This document shows positions 45,986 through 56,523 of a stretch of DNA of 64,000 nucleotides, one piece after another; positions within the stretch are counted from its first letter, which is position 1; the number at the start of each line of letters is the position of its first letter. Under the pieces are notes generated by a model. That model was given only the letters and a program-made list of their open reading frames with translations, was not told where the DNA came from and searched no databases. The DNA is from Filosporella fistucella (taxonomy: Eukaryota; Ascomycota; Leotiomycetes; Helotiales): contig JAQJZZ010000001.1 in assembly GCA_030077755.1 (NCBI GenBank), positions 1,674,001-1,738,000 of the forward strand, written 5' to 3'. A program made the translations under genes and the position numbers.

Positions 45986-47138
45986 TCGCATCAACTATAA
46001 GATCCGCTGCTATTCTTTTAGCGACTATTATATATACAAGCCGACTGGATGATCCTACCTTTGTGGAATGTGGATAAGTGTACGATAGTATTTCTCATTT
46101 TCTGCTTTGCGTTGTATTTTGCGATTCTTATTCTCGGTATGAAAGTTGTAGGTTGCGGAAGGGTCTTCTACGCCAAAAGATTATTTAATTATCGTTGACA
46201 TTTGAGTCTTTGGGCGATGGTTTACAAATTTACCTGTACATCTAGGATCAATTTAGAATGCGTTGGCTTTGGAAAAATTCTTTCAAAAAAAGTGAACACT
46301 TGACCTAGAATTGGAGATTTTGCTACTGATACCAAATTTGAATGTGTAGCTTGTAATATTCAAAAAAGGGTGAGAAGCAATGAACCTCTATTATATCCTT
46401 AGTTGCCTGAAGCATACTATATATAACTATTGTGATTAAAGATGGATATAACGTGTGTATGAGATATTTATTAGAAAGACTTAAGAGTTTAGATTTCTTA
46501 TATTTTATATCAGTAAGTCTTCTACAATTATAAGGCCGTTTTCGAGATAATTCAAAATGTTCTTATTAACCGCAGGCATTTTTCTCTGATGACAATTCAC
46601 GAATTAGTATATTTGAGCAAATTAAATATTGGCCTTATAAGCAAATCATTGACATCAAATCCAATGAAGTGAACTTCATTTAAGTCCCATCTAACAAATT
46701 CAAGAGCACCGACTACTCAAACATCAGTGTCTATGCTACAATGAGAGAAGAAGATGGAGCCCAACTTGTGAAAAACAGATTGTGAAAAGAATGGCATAAA
46801 AGAAATAAGTTCAAACTTGCGTCTCCTTGTGATTCATCTACATCTCATGGGAAAGTGGTTCAAAGTCACCATTCTACACATCAAATTAGCAAGCACTTGT
46901 GAATCATAGCCTTGAGAAATATAGTGATCCCAGAGAGATTGCTGATAGCTTGGATTTCCTTAGACATTATTCATATTTGAAATATGAGTGCGACATATTC
47001 TACAAACCTTTGTCATAGCTGGGCGCTGCTTCAAACATTAACAGGCATAATTAACCACCGTTGATTCAATCACTCTCCAAATCTAATGCAAAACCACTTT
47101 GCAGAAAGATTTGATTTGGTTGCCGGCGAGTTTTTACG
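45986..47138. other. AT-rich intergenic region
   Basis: No gene. The sequence is noticeably AT-rich with many stop codons in all frames. Confidence 0.55.
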
Positions 47139-47384
47139 ATGTGTCATACATACAAGAAACTACATGCATGCTACCATGCTATTGACAATGTATCATACTG
47201 TGGGAACAAGGGAAGATACGACCCACAATACAAAAGGATGGCAATGTTGGGATTCCTCCTGAAGATCCATTGCCGGGAAAAGGTCATAAATCTTCTAGAG
47301 GGCAATCAAAAGACTGGAAAGCAAAAGACCGCCATGCTGCCAAAGAAAAATATAGGAAATCTGGTGGTAAGAGTAAGTAACTGA
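47139..47384 (+). CDS. small MCxxY-family protein, possibly degenerate paralogue of the 44729 gene
   Basis: The ATG frame gives 81 residues starting MCHTYKKLHACYHAIDNVSY. It matches the 44729 protein in Met-Cys, Tyr5, Cys11, a following Val and Cys, and a KG-x-Y motif. The Lys-rich tail that would match the C-terminus of the larger protein (ending KYRKSGGKSK) lies in another frame with its stop at 47378-47380. A short intron (GT at about 47190, AAG at about 47236) would join the two frames; otherwise there is a frameshift. The gene is either a small spliced member or a remnant. Confidence 0.35.
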   Translation: MCHTYKKLHACYHAIDNVSYCGNKGRYDPQYKRMAMLGFLLKIHCREKVINLLEGNQKTGKQKTAMLPKKNIGNLVVRVSN

Positions 47385-48443
47385 GCAGGCACAATACTCA
47401 GCATTTGGTTCAACCTCGCTTTGTTCTGCGGATATATATACGGTTTTACTCATCGTTCCTGAATTTTATTTGGGAATATCTGTGAGATAAGGGTTTGATC
47501 CTTGTTTGGCGTTGGATATTACACAGGATTTTGGTACAAAAGCTTTTCTACGGAAACTTTGGTTTACACATGCGTTGGTCTTACAAAAGCGCTGAGTTTT
47601 CAAGTTTGCTTTCCAAAGGCAGTCGTCTTGCCGATGCCTTGATTTTCAAAAGCATTGATTTCCTCAAAGGTATTAATTTCAGAAAGCTCTGGATTTAAAA
47701 GCAGTGTTAATTTTCAGAAGCGTTGGTTTTATAAAAGTTCATCCTTCCTCAGTAAAAGCAATTCAGGTGTGTTGAGTTGTGAAAGTCATTCTCCACCATG
47801 CCCTAGAAACTCTTCCAGGGATATCCAAACCCTTGGCTGAGAACTAAATTGGTGCAATCGACCATTTCACTTGATTCATAAATTTGAGAAGCATATTAAA
47901 CTATGTGCAAGTACGTATGATCTGTAGCTACACAATACCCAAAATGGATATTGTGTAAAAGTCAAGAGATTATGTAAGGCAGCAGATGGCGGAAACAATC
48001 ACTAAAATGTTTAAACGCATTTTCATTTACATGTGACTCACAAATTTATTCGCTGCATGCGAATATCATTGGAATGTGCTATTGTGTAGAGTGAAATCTT
48101 CGACCTCAATAACTGGTATCCAAATGATTCACTAATTAGATTGTATGACAACAGAATACATGCGCCAAAATTTAACAACGTTGGATTGAATCATACAAAT
48201 ACTGTCTCTAGCATCGCTCCGCAGTGCAGCAATTTTTGCATCACCGTCCCCCTCCATAACCCCTGAGGGAAGCGAGGTACCTCGATAACCCATCACTGTA
48301 GCATGCGAGCCATTCGGCCTAGGGGCTTGTTCCTTGACAGCACACCGCCGGGATGACTCAACCCGTCTTACGCACTTCCTCATTTTAAACGATACCAATA
48401 GCTCGAAAAGTTCGTTGTGTCTTCAATTAATTGCAGCTTCACC
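47385..48443. other. intergenic with degenerate short repeats
   Basis: No gene. 47515-47790 repeats short motifs (see the repeat entry). At 47902 an ATGTGCAAG followed by a splice-like GTACGT may be the start of a third, lost MC-type copy. Confidence 0.4.
47515..47790 (+). repeat. degenerate array of CAAAAGC/TTGRTTTTC motifs
   Basis: Variants of (T)CAAAAGC(A/G)TTGATTT recur at irregular spacing, for example near 47535, 47583, 47645 and 47716. The unit is too diverged to give a clean period by eye. Confidence 0.35.
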
Positions 48444-49034
48444 ATGAAAGTTGTCATTGAGCCTCATAACCCTCAGTGGGAAGTCGAATTCCTACAAATT
48501 CGCGACTCGTTGCGGGAGATTTTGACGGGAATACCGATCGTCGGAATCCAGCACGTTGGCAGCACATCAATCCCAGGACTCGTCGCAAAGCCTCTACTTG
48601 ATATTGATATCATCATCAAACCGATTGATCTCGATGCAACGAGAGCTGCAATAATCGCCGGCGGCTACTTGGACCTCGGAGAATTGGGTGTTCCGGGTCG
48701 TTTTGCATTCAGACAGCCTGGATATGGGCTACTTGATCAAGCAGGATCGCACACAGCTGATGAGACCGGTGAAAAGAAAGAAATGAGGAGAAATACATAT
48801 GTGTGCATTGAAGGATGTCTGTCATTGAGAAACCATCTTGATTTGAAAAGGGTGCTGTTAGAAGACGATGAGCTCAGAAATGAGTATGGTAAAGTCAAGG
48901 AAAGACTGGTGGCGATGGAGAATATCGATGTGGACACTTATTGCAGAGGGAAGAACGAGGTTATGTTCAAGATTCTGAAGAAAGCTGGCTGGAGAGAAGA
49001 GGAACTTGAGGAAGTAAGGAAGGCCAATGAGTGA
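48444..49034 (+). CDS. GrpB-like (UPF0157) nucleotidyltransferase-fold protein
   Basis: Intronless, 196 aa from ATG 48444 (MKVVIEPHNPQWEVEF). The family signature is clear: IVGIQHVGSTSIPGLVAKPL followed by LDIDIIIKP, and a downstream RNTYVC stretch with the NHLDLKRVL segment. The fold is that of the nucleotidyltransferase superfamily, but the cellular role is unknown. The family is mostly bacterial and appears patchily in fungi, so horizontal acquisition at some time is plausible. Its neighbours give no functional hint. Confidence 0.87.
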   Translation: MKVVIEPHNPQWEVEFLQIRDSLREILTGIPIVGIQHVGSTSIPGLVAKPLLDIDIIIKPIDLDATRAAIIAGGYLDLGELGVPGRFAFRQPGYGLLDQAGSHTADETGEKKEMRRNTYVCIEGCLSLRNHLDLKRVLLEDDELRNEYGKVKERLVAMENIDVDTYCRGKNEVMFKILKKAGWREEELEEVRKANE

Positions 49035-50326
49035 TTGATATGAGGAACGCTTCGCCGTTCTGTCAGTATTTCAGTCTGTGGTATTCTGGCAACATTGAGC
49101 AAATCCCAACATGGCCACGAATCCTAGTCAAGAGATCTTGAAGAACTATGAAGCTCTATAGGGTGGCATGGTCGAGATGGAATGTTCTTCCACTTCCGAA
49201 TCGGTGGTTTGAGAGTAATTGCCTGCTCATCATTTTTGAATGAGCGTCATTTGATTAAATTACTGCCTACATGCTGAATGTTGTAGGAAATCGGCAAAGC
49301 ACTTTAATTTACGAAATTTAATGTCTCCTCATCGGTACTCAGAACAAACTCTCTATATTTTCTCATCGAAGCGTGCTATGACTCCCCGCTCGCTGGTTTC
49401 GGATTTCCACAGGAAGGTCGTAAGGAATCAGATATATCTCATCACGGCGGCTTCTCCGAGGTCCAAATATAGCTGAAGTGATTGCTGGTAATTCTCATGA
49501 ATGTTTCTGATGCTCTCACAGTCTCCAAGATCTGTAAGATTTCAACACGGGCTAGGGTGCTATTTTTGTGAATAGCTTTATCGGTCAATCCTCGGTTACA
49601 CCATGTGGGACTCCACCACTCGGATCTCCAGATCGTCGGCTCGCTTCTGCTGTGGCGTTACCTATCGATCTACCACCGAGAGAAGCTAAGAAAGACGATG
49701 CCGCTTCGAGCTTTGGTGGAACGCTCGCGTGGAGGCAAAGCTTCCGAGTTACCGTCGCGGACGGTTTAGTAGCAGGAGGGCTTTACCGATGTTGACAGCG
49801 GTTTACTAGCTACATAATTTTCAAGATTTGCTAATCCTGGGAAGATGAAAGGTTTGAATAGAGAGATGCGACCTCAGAACCCTTTACTCCCAATCTGCTG
49901 ACCACAAATCTGATTGTTGATATCAGGTACATGTCGCTTGCCACTACGGAGATGGGGTCCTGAGACAGTAGTCTAATATCGCACAGACACTATCCCTTCT
50001 TGACAAACGCTAAGACCTTTCCTTGCTCTCTCCACACCTCTTTTGGTCACGCACAGGCAGAGTTTAAGAGAATGGCAGAGTGTCTAAAAGATTTTCTATG
50101 CAGAATGCTCCACTTTTGGGAAATAATCCGAACAAGCGATTGAATGGAGCGACGATGTTAAGAATCACCCTCACTAGCACCCCCCGGCAATTTTGGGTAT
50201 AATAAAGATACCTGGATGCCCACCCTTTATACATTGCGCACGGAAAAGGTTCTCTATATTGGAACTTTTTCTTAATACGCACAATTATATTTGAAACTAT
50301 AGTTTACTGGACCTGCATACTTCAAT
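49035..50326. other. intergenic
   Basis: No supported gene. A GC-richer patch at 49590-49800 has an open frame of 75 codons with no recognisable features. Confidence 0.45.
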
Positions 50327-51986
50327 ATGAGGCTTCCCGCAAGCTTAATCTTTACATGCAGTCTCTTTTTGAGTTTCAGAGCAGTAGCGGCACAGAATTT
50401 GACTCTTGCAGATACCCCTCCTTGCGCGGTAAGCCCTGCTTCAACTCATTCGTTACACTTATTGATTGAAACAGCTACAATGTCTTTCGAAAGGCCTTTC
50501 ATCATTGGGCTCTAGCGGGTCTTTGCCGCTGCAAGATATAGTTTGCCCCAATATTACACTTCAATCAGATCTATCGGAGTGTGTGCAGATGTCATGTCAA
50601 TTCAGAGACCAAATCAGTAGGATCCTCTGATCCAATCTGACATGAAAGTTCAGCTGATTCGGTCTTTAGTTGCGAGTGAAGTTCTAAAGTCAATATGCCG
50701 AGGCTCCCCATTGAAGACACGGAGTAACGAGATTATTGTACTCACCATTGTCTTTTCAGCGGTGTCATTTCCAATTGCTGGACTGAAATTCTACACAAGA
50801 TGGGCAGTCAGCCGCAAGCTTGATTGGGATGATTACACTGCTTTGATCGCTACGGTCGGTTGCCATGTTAAGACCCCACGGTGTCGATCGTTAACTCCTT
50901 TGTAGATCCTCATGGTATTTGTTGCTGCTTTGGAAATAGCGAGTAAGCGCGCGACACAACATATAATGCAGGGGAACGAACACTCATATGTGATGCAGGT
51001 GCAAAACTTGGACTTGGACACCATTACTGGACTATCTCAGCTGTTAATGGGACGTTGATACTTAAGGTAAGCTTGACGACAACTCAAAGGCTAGGTCGCT
51101 GATAACCTCTTCAGTTGTATTATGCCATACAGATGTTTTATATCCTTGTTCAGGTCACGGCAAAAATGTCTCTTCTCTTCCTATACATCCGAGTATTTCC
51201 TCGAACTCGCACCGCTCTTCTCTGCAAAGTCGGCATTGCTTTCCTCGTCCTCCATGGAATAATATACCTCTTCCTTATAATATTCCAATGCACGCCCATC
51301 GTGGCCATCTGGGACCACAGTATCACTGGCAAATGTCTCAAAACCACCGCTATTATTTATTCAGGTGCAGCTTTCAGCATTCTAGAAGACTTCTTTATTT
51401 TGATACTTCCGGTTTCTGAGATCAGAGGTCTTCAAATTGGGAAGGGTAAGAAGTGGATTCTATTCTTCATGTTTTCTATCGGTTCTTTGTAAGTCATATG
51501 TGGATCTGCTCATATCGCAGAAATACTCACCACTACCATAGCGCCTGCGTCACCAGTATCATTCGTCTCAAATATCTCTCCGACTTCTCGAGTTCCCTCG
51601 ATGCTACATGGGACCAAACAGATATCTTCAAGTGGTCTCTGATCGAGCTATTCGTCGCTCTTCTTTGCGCTTGCATTCCTTCTCTCCGAGCCTTCCTTGC
51701 TATGGCTTTCCACAAAATCACCTCGTCTGTCCGAAAGACAACAAACAAAAGTAACGATACAAGTCCTCTCCGCTCTGGCTTGCAGAAATTGGATGATTCC
51801 GATGCGAATGATCCATACGCATTGCCAGAAATCAAACAGCAGCTTTCGGTGAAGTTGCGTGAGAAGGTTCTTGATGGGAAGGACTCCACCAAAGATGTGA
51901 ATAGTCCAGAGAGCCCAAGTGATAAACCACCGGGGGAATCGTTCAATTGGGAACAAGGGCGTATTCAAACATTTCTTACTGTATGA
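50327..51986 (+). CDS. CFEM/Pth11-type seven-TM receptor-like protein
   Basis: join(50327..50428, 50475..50616, 50670..50854, 50906..50942, 50999..51066, 51115..51488, 51542..51986), 450 aa. All six introns are 46-56 nt, GT-AG and frame-keeping. A signal peptide (MRLPASLIFTCSLFLSFRAVAA) precedes a CFEM-like domain (PPCALQCLSKG...QDIVCPNITLQSDL, SECVQMSC) that is shorter in Cys than the eight-Cys consensus. After that comes the rhodopsin-like seven-TM domain of Pth11 receptors, with the typical TRWAVSRKLDWDDYTALIA, YIRVFPR and GKCLKTTAIIYSGAAFSILEDFFIL. The C-terminal tail is polar and cytosolic. In plant-pathogenic fungi such receptors sense surface or host cues; the ligand here is unknown. 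Confidence 0.88.
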
Positions 51987-52332
51987 AATGGGCTATCCGG
52001 CCAAGCAAACGTTTATCAAAGCCGGTGATTTATGACCTTATAAATGTAAATGTAATAATATTTCCAACCCGAGATTTTGTAGCAATCAAGCGGGTGAGTT
52101 TACGGTCTGGGACACAGCCTCTATATAAACCCCTTCCCCTGAAAGGGTGGGAAAAGTCCGGAAGCCTGTCGCCTAATTAGGCTTCGATAGGGGTATGCAG
52201 GTCGGCACTGCCACACACTACCGGCAAGTTGGGATGCTGACACGTGCAATGACGGTGACGAAAACGAAAACGATTCATATGGAGTCGCACCCGCTCTTAA
52301 TCATCTCATGATAATCAGTCCCCGTGTATAAT
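51987..52332. other. short intergenic region
   Basis: About 350 bases between two same-strand genes; it holds the promoter of the Zn2Cys6 gene. No motif stands out. Confidence 0.5.
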
Positions 52333-53892
52333 ATGCCGCCGAGAAGAACGCATCGCAAGTCAAGAGGTGGATGTTTGAGATGCAAAGCAAGGCGTATCAA
52401 GGTCAGTGGCTCTCTTTTGTTTTCAGGTTCATTTTCCCTTCCGAAGTTCCCGGGATCGACGGTGCATCCACATATTTTTAAAAGATTTGTCGTGAAATGT
52501 AAAGCTGCGAAGAAAAACCAAGAATTCAGAAATGAGGTTTCTATTCTGTCTGAGGACACACTTTCAGATTCTACTGGGTATCTGGACGAATTGAATTTGC
52601 TAATAAGCGTAGTGTGATGAAATACATCCAAAATGCGGGCCTTGCACAAAGCGAGAACTACCATGCAGCTTCGAAGATGGCGGGAGCTTCGATAGTAGTC
52701 CCTCAACACCATTTATGAAGACATCATTCTCAGCAGGGGCTTCACCCGCGGACTCATCTTCAGCAATTCTTGGGCCAACAAAACGTAGCCAAGAGATTCC
52801 CCGAGATGAAATTAGTCCAGGCATGCAAAACATAGATCTGAACGGAGATTTACAAGCCACACGGATACAGGAACTAAGACTACTTCATCATTACTCAACC
52901 ATAACGTACGAAAGTTTTTCAGAAAAAGAACGGGATAATTACTTCAACAAAGTTGCTATCCCACGTCTTGCTATGAATCACGATTTTCTCCTAGATAGTC
53001 TTTTCGCCGTGGCAGCGTTACACCTAGAGCAGCTCAAAGACAAGCCCGGCAGATACTGGCTACGCGCTGGACTGGACTATCAGCAACGATCACTTGTCAA
53101 CTTCAGCAAAGCCGTACGAAATATCAATGCACAAAACTGTGAAGCTGTTACGGTATGTTCTATGTTTACGATTGTCGCTGCCTTAGCAGCGCCTGCCGTA
53201 ACTGGAGACCACCCTGTGGATAGCATGGCTGGGATGCTTGGGCTAAGAGGTCTTCTTGAAGGAGTCGTAAATATTCTTCATGAATGGCGGGGTTATCTTC
53301 TGAATGGGGAATTAAAAGATTTTTTCGAGCCAATGTTAGACCCTCCATTCTGGAATGCAGAGATCATGACACGGATGGTAGAAGAGTAGGTGTAGATTCA
53401 TTCTTTTGGCTGATAGGCGGCTGATTTTCAATAGAAACCAGTCAATGGAAGTTTCAAATGTGACCAGGTATTTAATTCTAGGCAGCTGCCGTGATGTCCT
53501 CTGCTCACTTGCTTAGTTCAATACTGTCCAATCTTCAGAAGCTCGACAAAGTGTTCATAAATACTACCTCTCCCCACAGGGACATCTATCGAACGGCTTG
53601 TAAAATACTACAGAATATGGTCCACACCTTCATTAACAATAAGTCTGCAGGCAGCATGATGTCCTTTCCACTCCTCATCGACCCCCATCTGGTTTCCTTG
53701 TCAGAAAGCGGGGATATATTGGCACGTGTTATCTTTCTTCATTATGGAGTTGTACTGCATCTCAATCACGAGAAATGGTACATCAGCGATGGAGGAAAGA
53801 GACTTGTTCAGGCAATGGCTCCTTTACTTGAGGGTGAGTTGGAGTGGTCTGATGTCCTGAAGTGGGCGAAGATGGTTGTTGGTGCTGGATGA
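52333..53892 (+). CDS. Zn2Cys6 transcription factor with a fungal-specific regulatory domain
   Basis: join(52333..52401, 52613..53385, 53435..53467, 53517..53892), 416 aa. The zinc cluster C14-x2-C17-x6-C24-x6-C31-x2-C34-x6-C41 is perfect but only forms after splicing a 211-nt intron placed between Lys23 and Cys24, a common position in this family. The start is RRTHRKSRGGCLRC, a basic N-terminus typical of UPC2-like regulators. The rest matches the fungal_trans_2 (DUF3468) type: LLHHYSTITYESF and FLLDSLFAVAALHL. A 33-nt exon joins the last two large exons with two 49-nt introns. It is a likely nuclear regulator with unknown targets. It sits directly behind the Pth11-type receptor gene. Confidence 0.85.
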
Positions 53893-54488
53893 TAAGGACT
53901 TATTATTCTCTGTCTCGATTAAGTTCCCACAGTCCCCCTTTCTTTGCCAAAAATGGGCGCAGCCGGGACCATTCTCGAATTACCCGTACCCGCTTTTAAT
54001 AGCAGTATAATGATGAATACAGTGTATTTAATAGAAACTCCACTATTTGAACTCCATGGCACACTGCAAGACTATATACTACAAAAATTGAATACAGGCG
54101 GCCTGGCAAATGGTTCCTTCAAGTAGTATGAAGAATTGAATGTAGGTCACGTTTGACAAAGCATAGCAAGGTCAACGAATGCTTTCCTCTCATGTACAAG
54201 AGCGCACGAGACATAGGGTCCTCAGATTCATCCCTTTCGGAGACTGGTAAAATTGGGATCATATAGCAGAACAAATCTTTCATAAGTATATACTCAAAAT
54301 TCTTGGCTCGAATCTCTATTAAACAGCAAACGAGTGTTTGGATCATCTTTCTCTTGCCTCTCTCAACTTTCACCTTTATCCATTAATGTTCGCCTCTTGA
54401 AACGAGTCTTTCTTCTTCTAGGCCGCCCGCGACCTTCAAGTCTTCCACACCACCCCGCTACAAAGAACATGAAGATGTAAGATGCAAT
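53893..54488. other. convergent intergenic region
   Basis: No gene; 3' flanks of the Zn2Cys6 gene and of the secreted protein on the other strand. Confidence 0.5.
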
Positions 54489-55190
54489 CTACATTTTTTC
54501 GCCAGCAGGCTTCGCCTCAGCTGGTTTAGCTTCAGCAGGTGTTCCTTCAGCAGGCTTGCCTTCAGCGGGAGGTGCCGTAACAGGAGCTGCAGCGCCCTCC
54601 CCTTTCGGAGCCTCAGTAGCTGTTCCATTCGTCTTTGCTCCCGATCCAGCAGCACCATTCAAAGCCCCAATCAATGCAGCCAACCCATCTGCCCCTCCAC
54701 TTGTAGCTGTCCCTTGAGGCTTCGCTCCCTCTGCAGTCGCGGTTCCATTCTTGCTGGCTCCAGCACCGTTCAATGCACCTAGTAGTGCCACGAGTCCATC
54801 TGCATTGCCTGTTCCTTTCGGTTTGTTCGCAGATGCCGTGGTGTTTCCCTTATTGACGTCTGTACCAGCTACGGTAATCCCACTTCCATTTCCTTTGGCT
54901 GTCGAGTTACTGCCTTTCGATCCTTGGATATTGATTCCACTTGCACCACCAACACTTTGGCTTCCATCTGCGAACGTTGTGATTCCCGATTCACCTCCAA
55001 CGTTGGTGGTTCCATCTCCTTTGCCATTGACTGCTGATTGTCAGTCACAGTACTCCCAATTAATTTTGCAGTCCTCCTTCGCAACCAAACACGTACCCGT
55101 AATACCAGCTCTTCTTGTCAGAGATGGCGCTCTAGGAATGAACAGCGCCTGAATTCCCACCACTACCGCGATCAAAAGAACCACCCTCAT
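54489..55190 (-). CDS. secreted Gly/Ala/Thr-rich low-complexity protein with internal repeats
   Basis: Complement join(54489..55033, 55097..55190), 212 aa; one 63-nt intron (GTACGT...CAG). The signal peptide (MRVVLLIAVVVGIQA) is followed by a short piece ending SLTRR, a possible Kex2 site. The mature part is Gly/Ser/Asn/Thr-rich. Two repeats, ADGLVALLGALNGAGASKNG and ADGLAALIGALNGAAGSG, each followed by a NGTAT sequon-like tail, form short hydrophobic helices. The C-terminus is rich in Pro-Ala-Glu/Lys repeats (PAEAKPAEAKPAGEKM). There are no cysteines in the mature part, unlike many small effectors. A cell-wall or secreted surface role is possible; function is unknown. Confidence 0.75.
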
Positions 55191-56310
55191 GTTTATTAAA
55201 GAATAATTTTCCCAAAAAATGAAATACCAAGTAAAGAATGTTCCAGACAATCAAGCAATTCAAAATCCACTTTCAAACCAATCTAGAAGCAATAACCCAC
55301 AAGAAAATGAGATGCACAGCACTGATCGCGAATCCCAAGTGCGGGAGCGATCCATACAATACCCCATTGTGCACTTGCACAATCGCAAGGTGTCCCACCA
55401 ATATCCACTTTCCTGACTCTTCTCTGACAACAATGTCATCTTGGCATGGTTCTAGATCACGGTTGTTGGAGCGAAACATGAGATGAGGCTCTTGGCTGTG
55501 CATATGGAACATGTTTTGGCTCAGGCGGCTTCAGCCAAGACATGGTGACGAGAATGCACGTGACATGATACTCAACAGGCTGATGGTGACTCTTAAGTTT
55601 AGTCGAGTGACATACATTCATTCCATTATGATATGACTCAATAGATACCTTATAACCTTCATTGTCTGTAGATTGCCCAATTATTCTACCTTAGGCGTCA
55701 CAGATATTGCATGCTTCCATTGTGGGAGAATCATCACGTGAATGGTGCCGTTTCCGGACTACAACCCTGTATGTTTCTGTCTAATTGCTAGAGGAATCGA
55801 TTCTTTTTGGAGTGAGGAGTTGAATTTTGAAAGTATTTTCCCTGATATGCTTTAAAACTACAGGAAATTAATGATGGAGTGGTCTTAACCTTTTGAAGTT
55901 CTCACAAAAGCATTTCATAATTGACTGTCCCTAGTGCATACTAGCGAGGAAGAAAACTATATATACCTCGTAAACCCGTATATATCTTAGAGTCCGTGAG
56001 GGAGGGCTCCTTGTAAAATCCTTTATTTAACCTGCAATCAGGGATATAAAAAATGGTGTCTTACTACTCTTTGGTGAGATATTTGCAGGGGCATTGATAC
56101 AGATCACTTGAAGAACATCATCGATGTAATAAAATGTTCAAATTGCTCAGGGTATTACCTAAATGGCAATAGTTCCACCATACCTCCGACGTGACCCCAA
56201 TGAGTCCTGGGACGCCGTACATGCATGCATTCGTGCAAACAAAAATGCCCAAAGGTCCAACTATGTAAATCAGACTTCAGGTTAATGTTCGCCCATTGTA
56301 GCAAAATGAG
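55191..56310. other. intergenic
   Basis: No supported gene on either strand. Confidence 0.5.
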
Positions 56311-56523
56311 CTAAGTTCCCGGCTTCGGTGTTGGCGGTGCTGCCCAGCCCACAAAAGCTCCTTCTCCAAGGTGTTGTACATGGGACATGAAACCGTACGA
56401 GGCACATACCTCGCACTCTTTGCCTACAACCTTCCAAGGTTTATCATAAAACATTTTCGCCTTGCATTGATTGCAATAAATAGTCCATCGGTACCACGCA
56501 ACAAGATTGCTGCTATTTTCCAT
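56311..56523 (-). CDS. small protein with two CxxC pairs (possible zinc ribbon)
   Basis: A 70-aa frame from ATG 56523 (MENSSNLVAWYRWTIYCNQC). It carries CNQC and CEVC separated by about 20 residues, a spacing that would suit a small zinc ribbon, and ends GWAAPPTPKPGT. A GTATGT follows directly after KECE, so a spliced alternative end is possible. No related gene is known to me. Confidence 0.4.
   Translation of the reverse strand: MENSSNLVAWYRWTIYCNQCKAKMFYDKPWKVVGKECEVCASYGFMSHVQHLGEGAFVGWAAPPTPKPGT

Noticed and set aside
49568..49795. 75-codon frame in a GC-richer patch
   Set aside because: No domain, no splice context and no neighbour that supports it.
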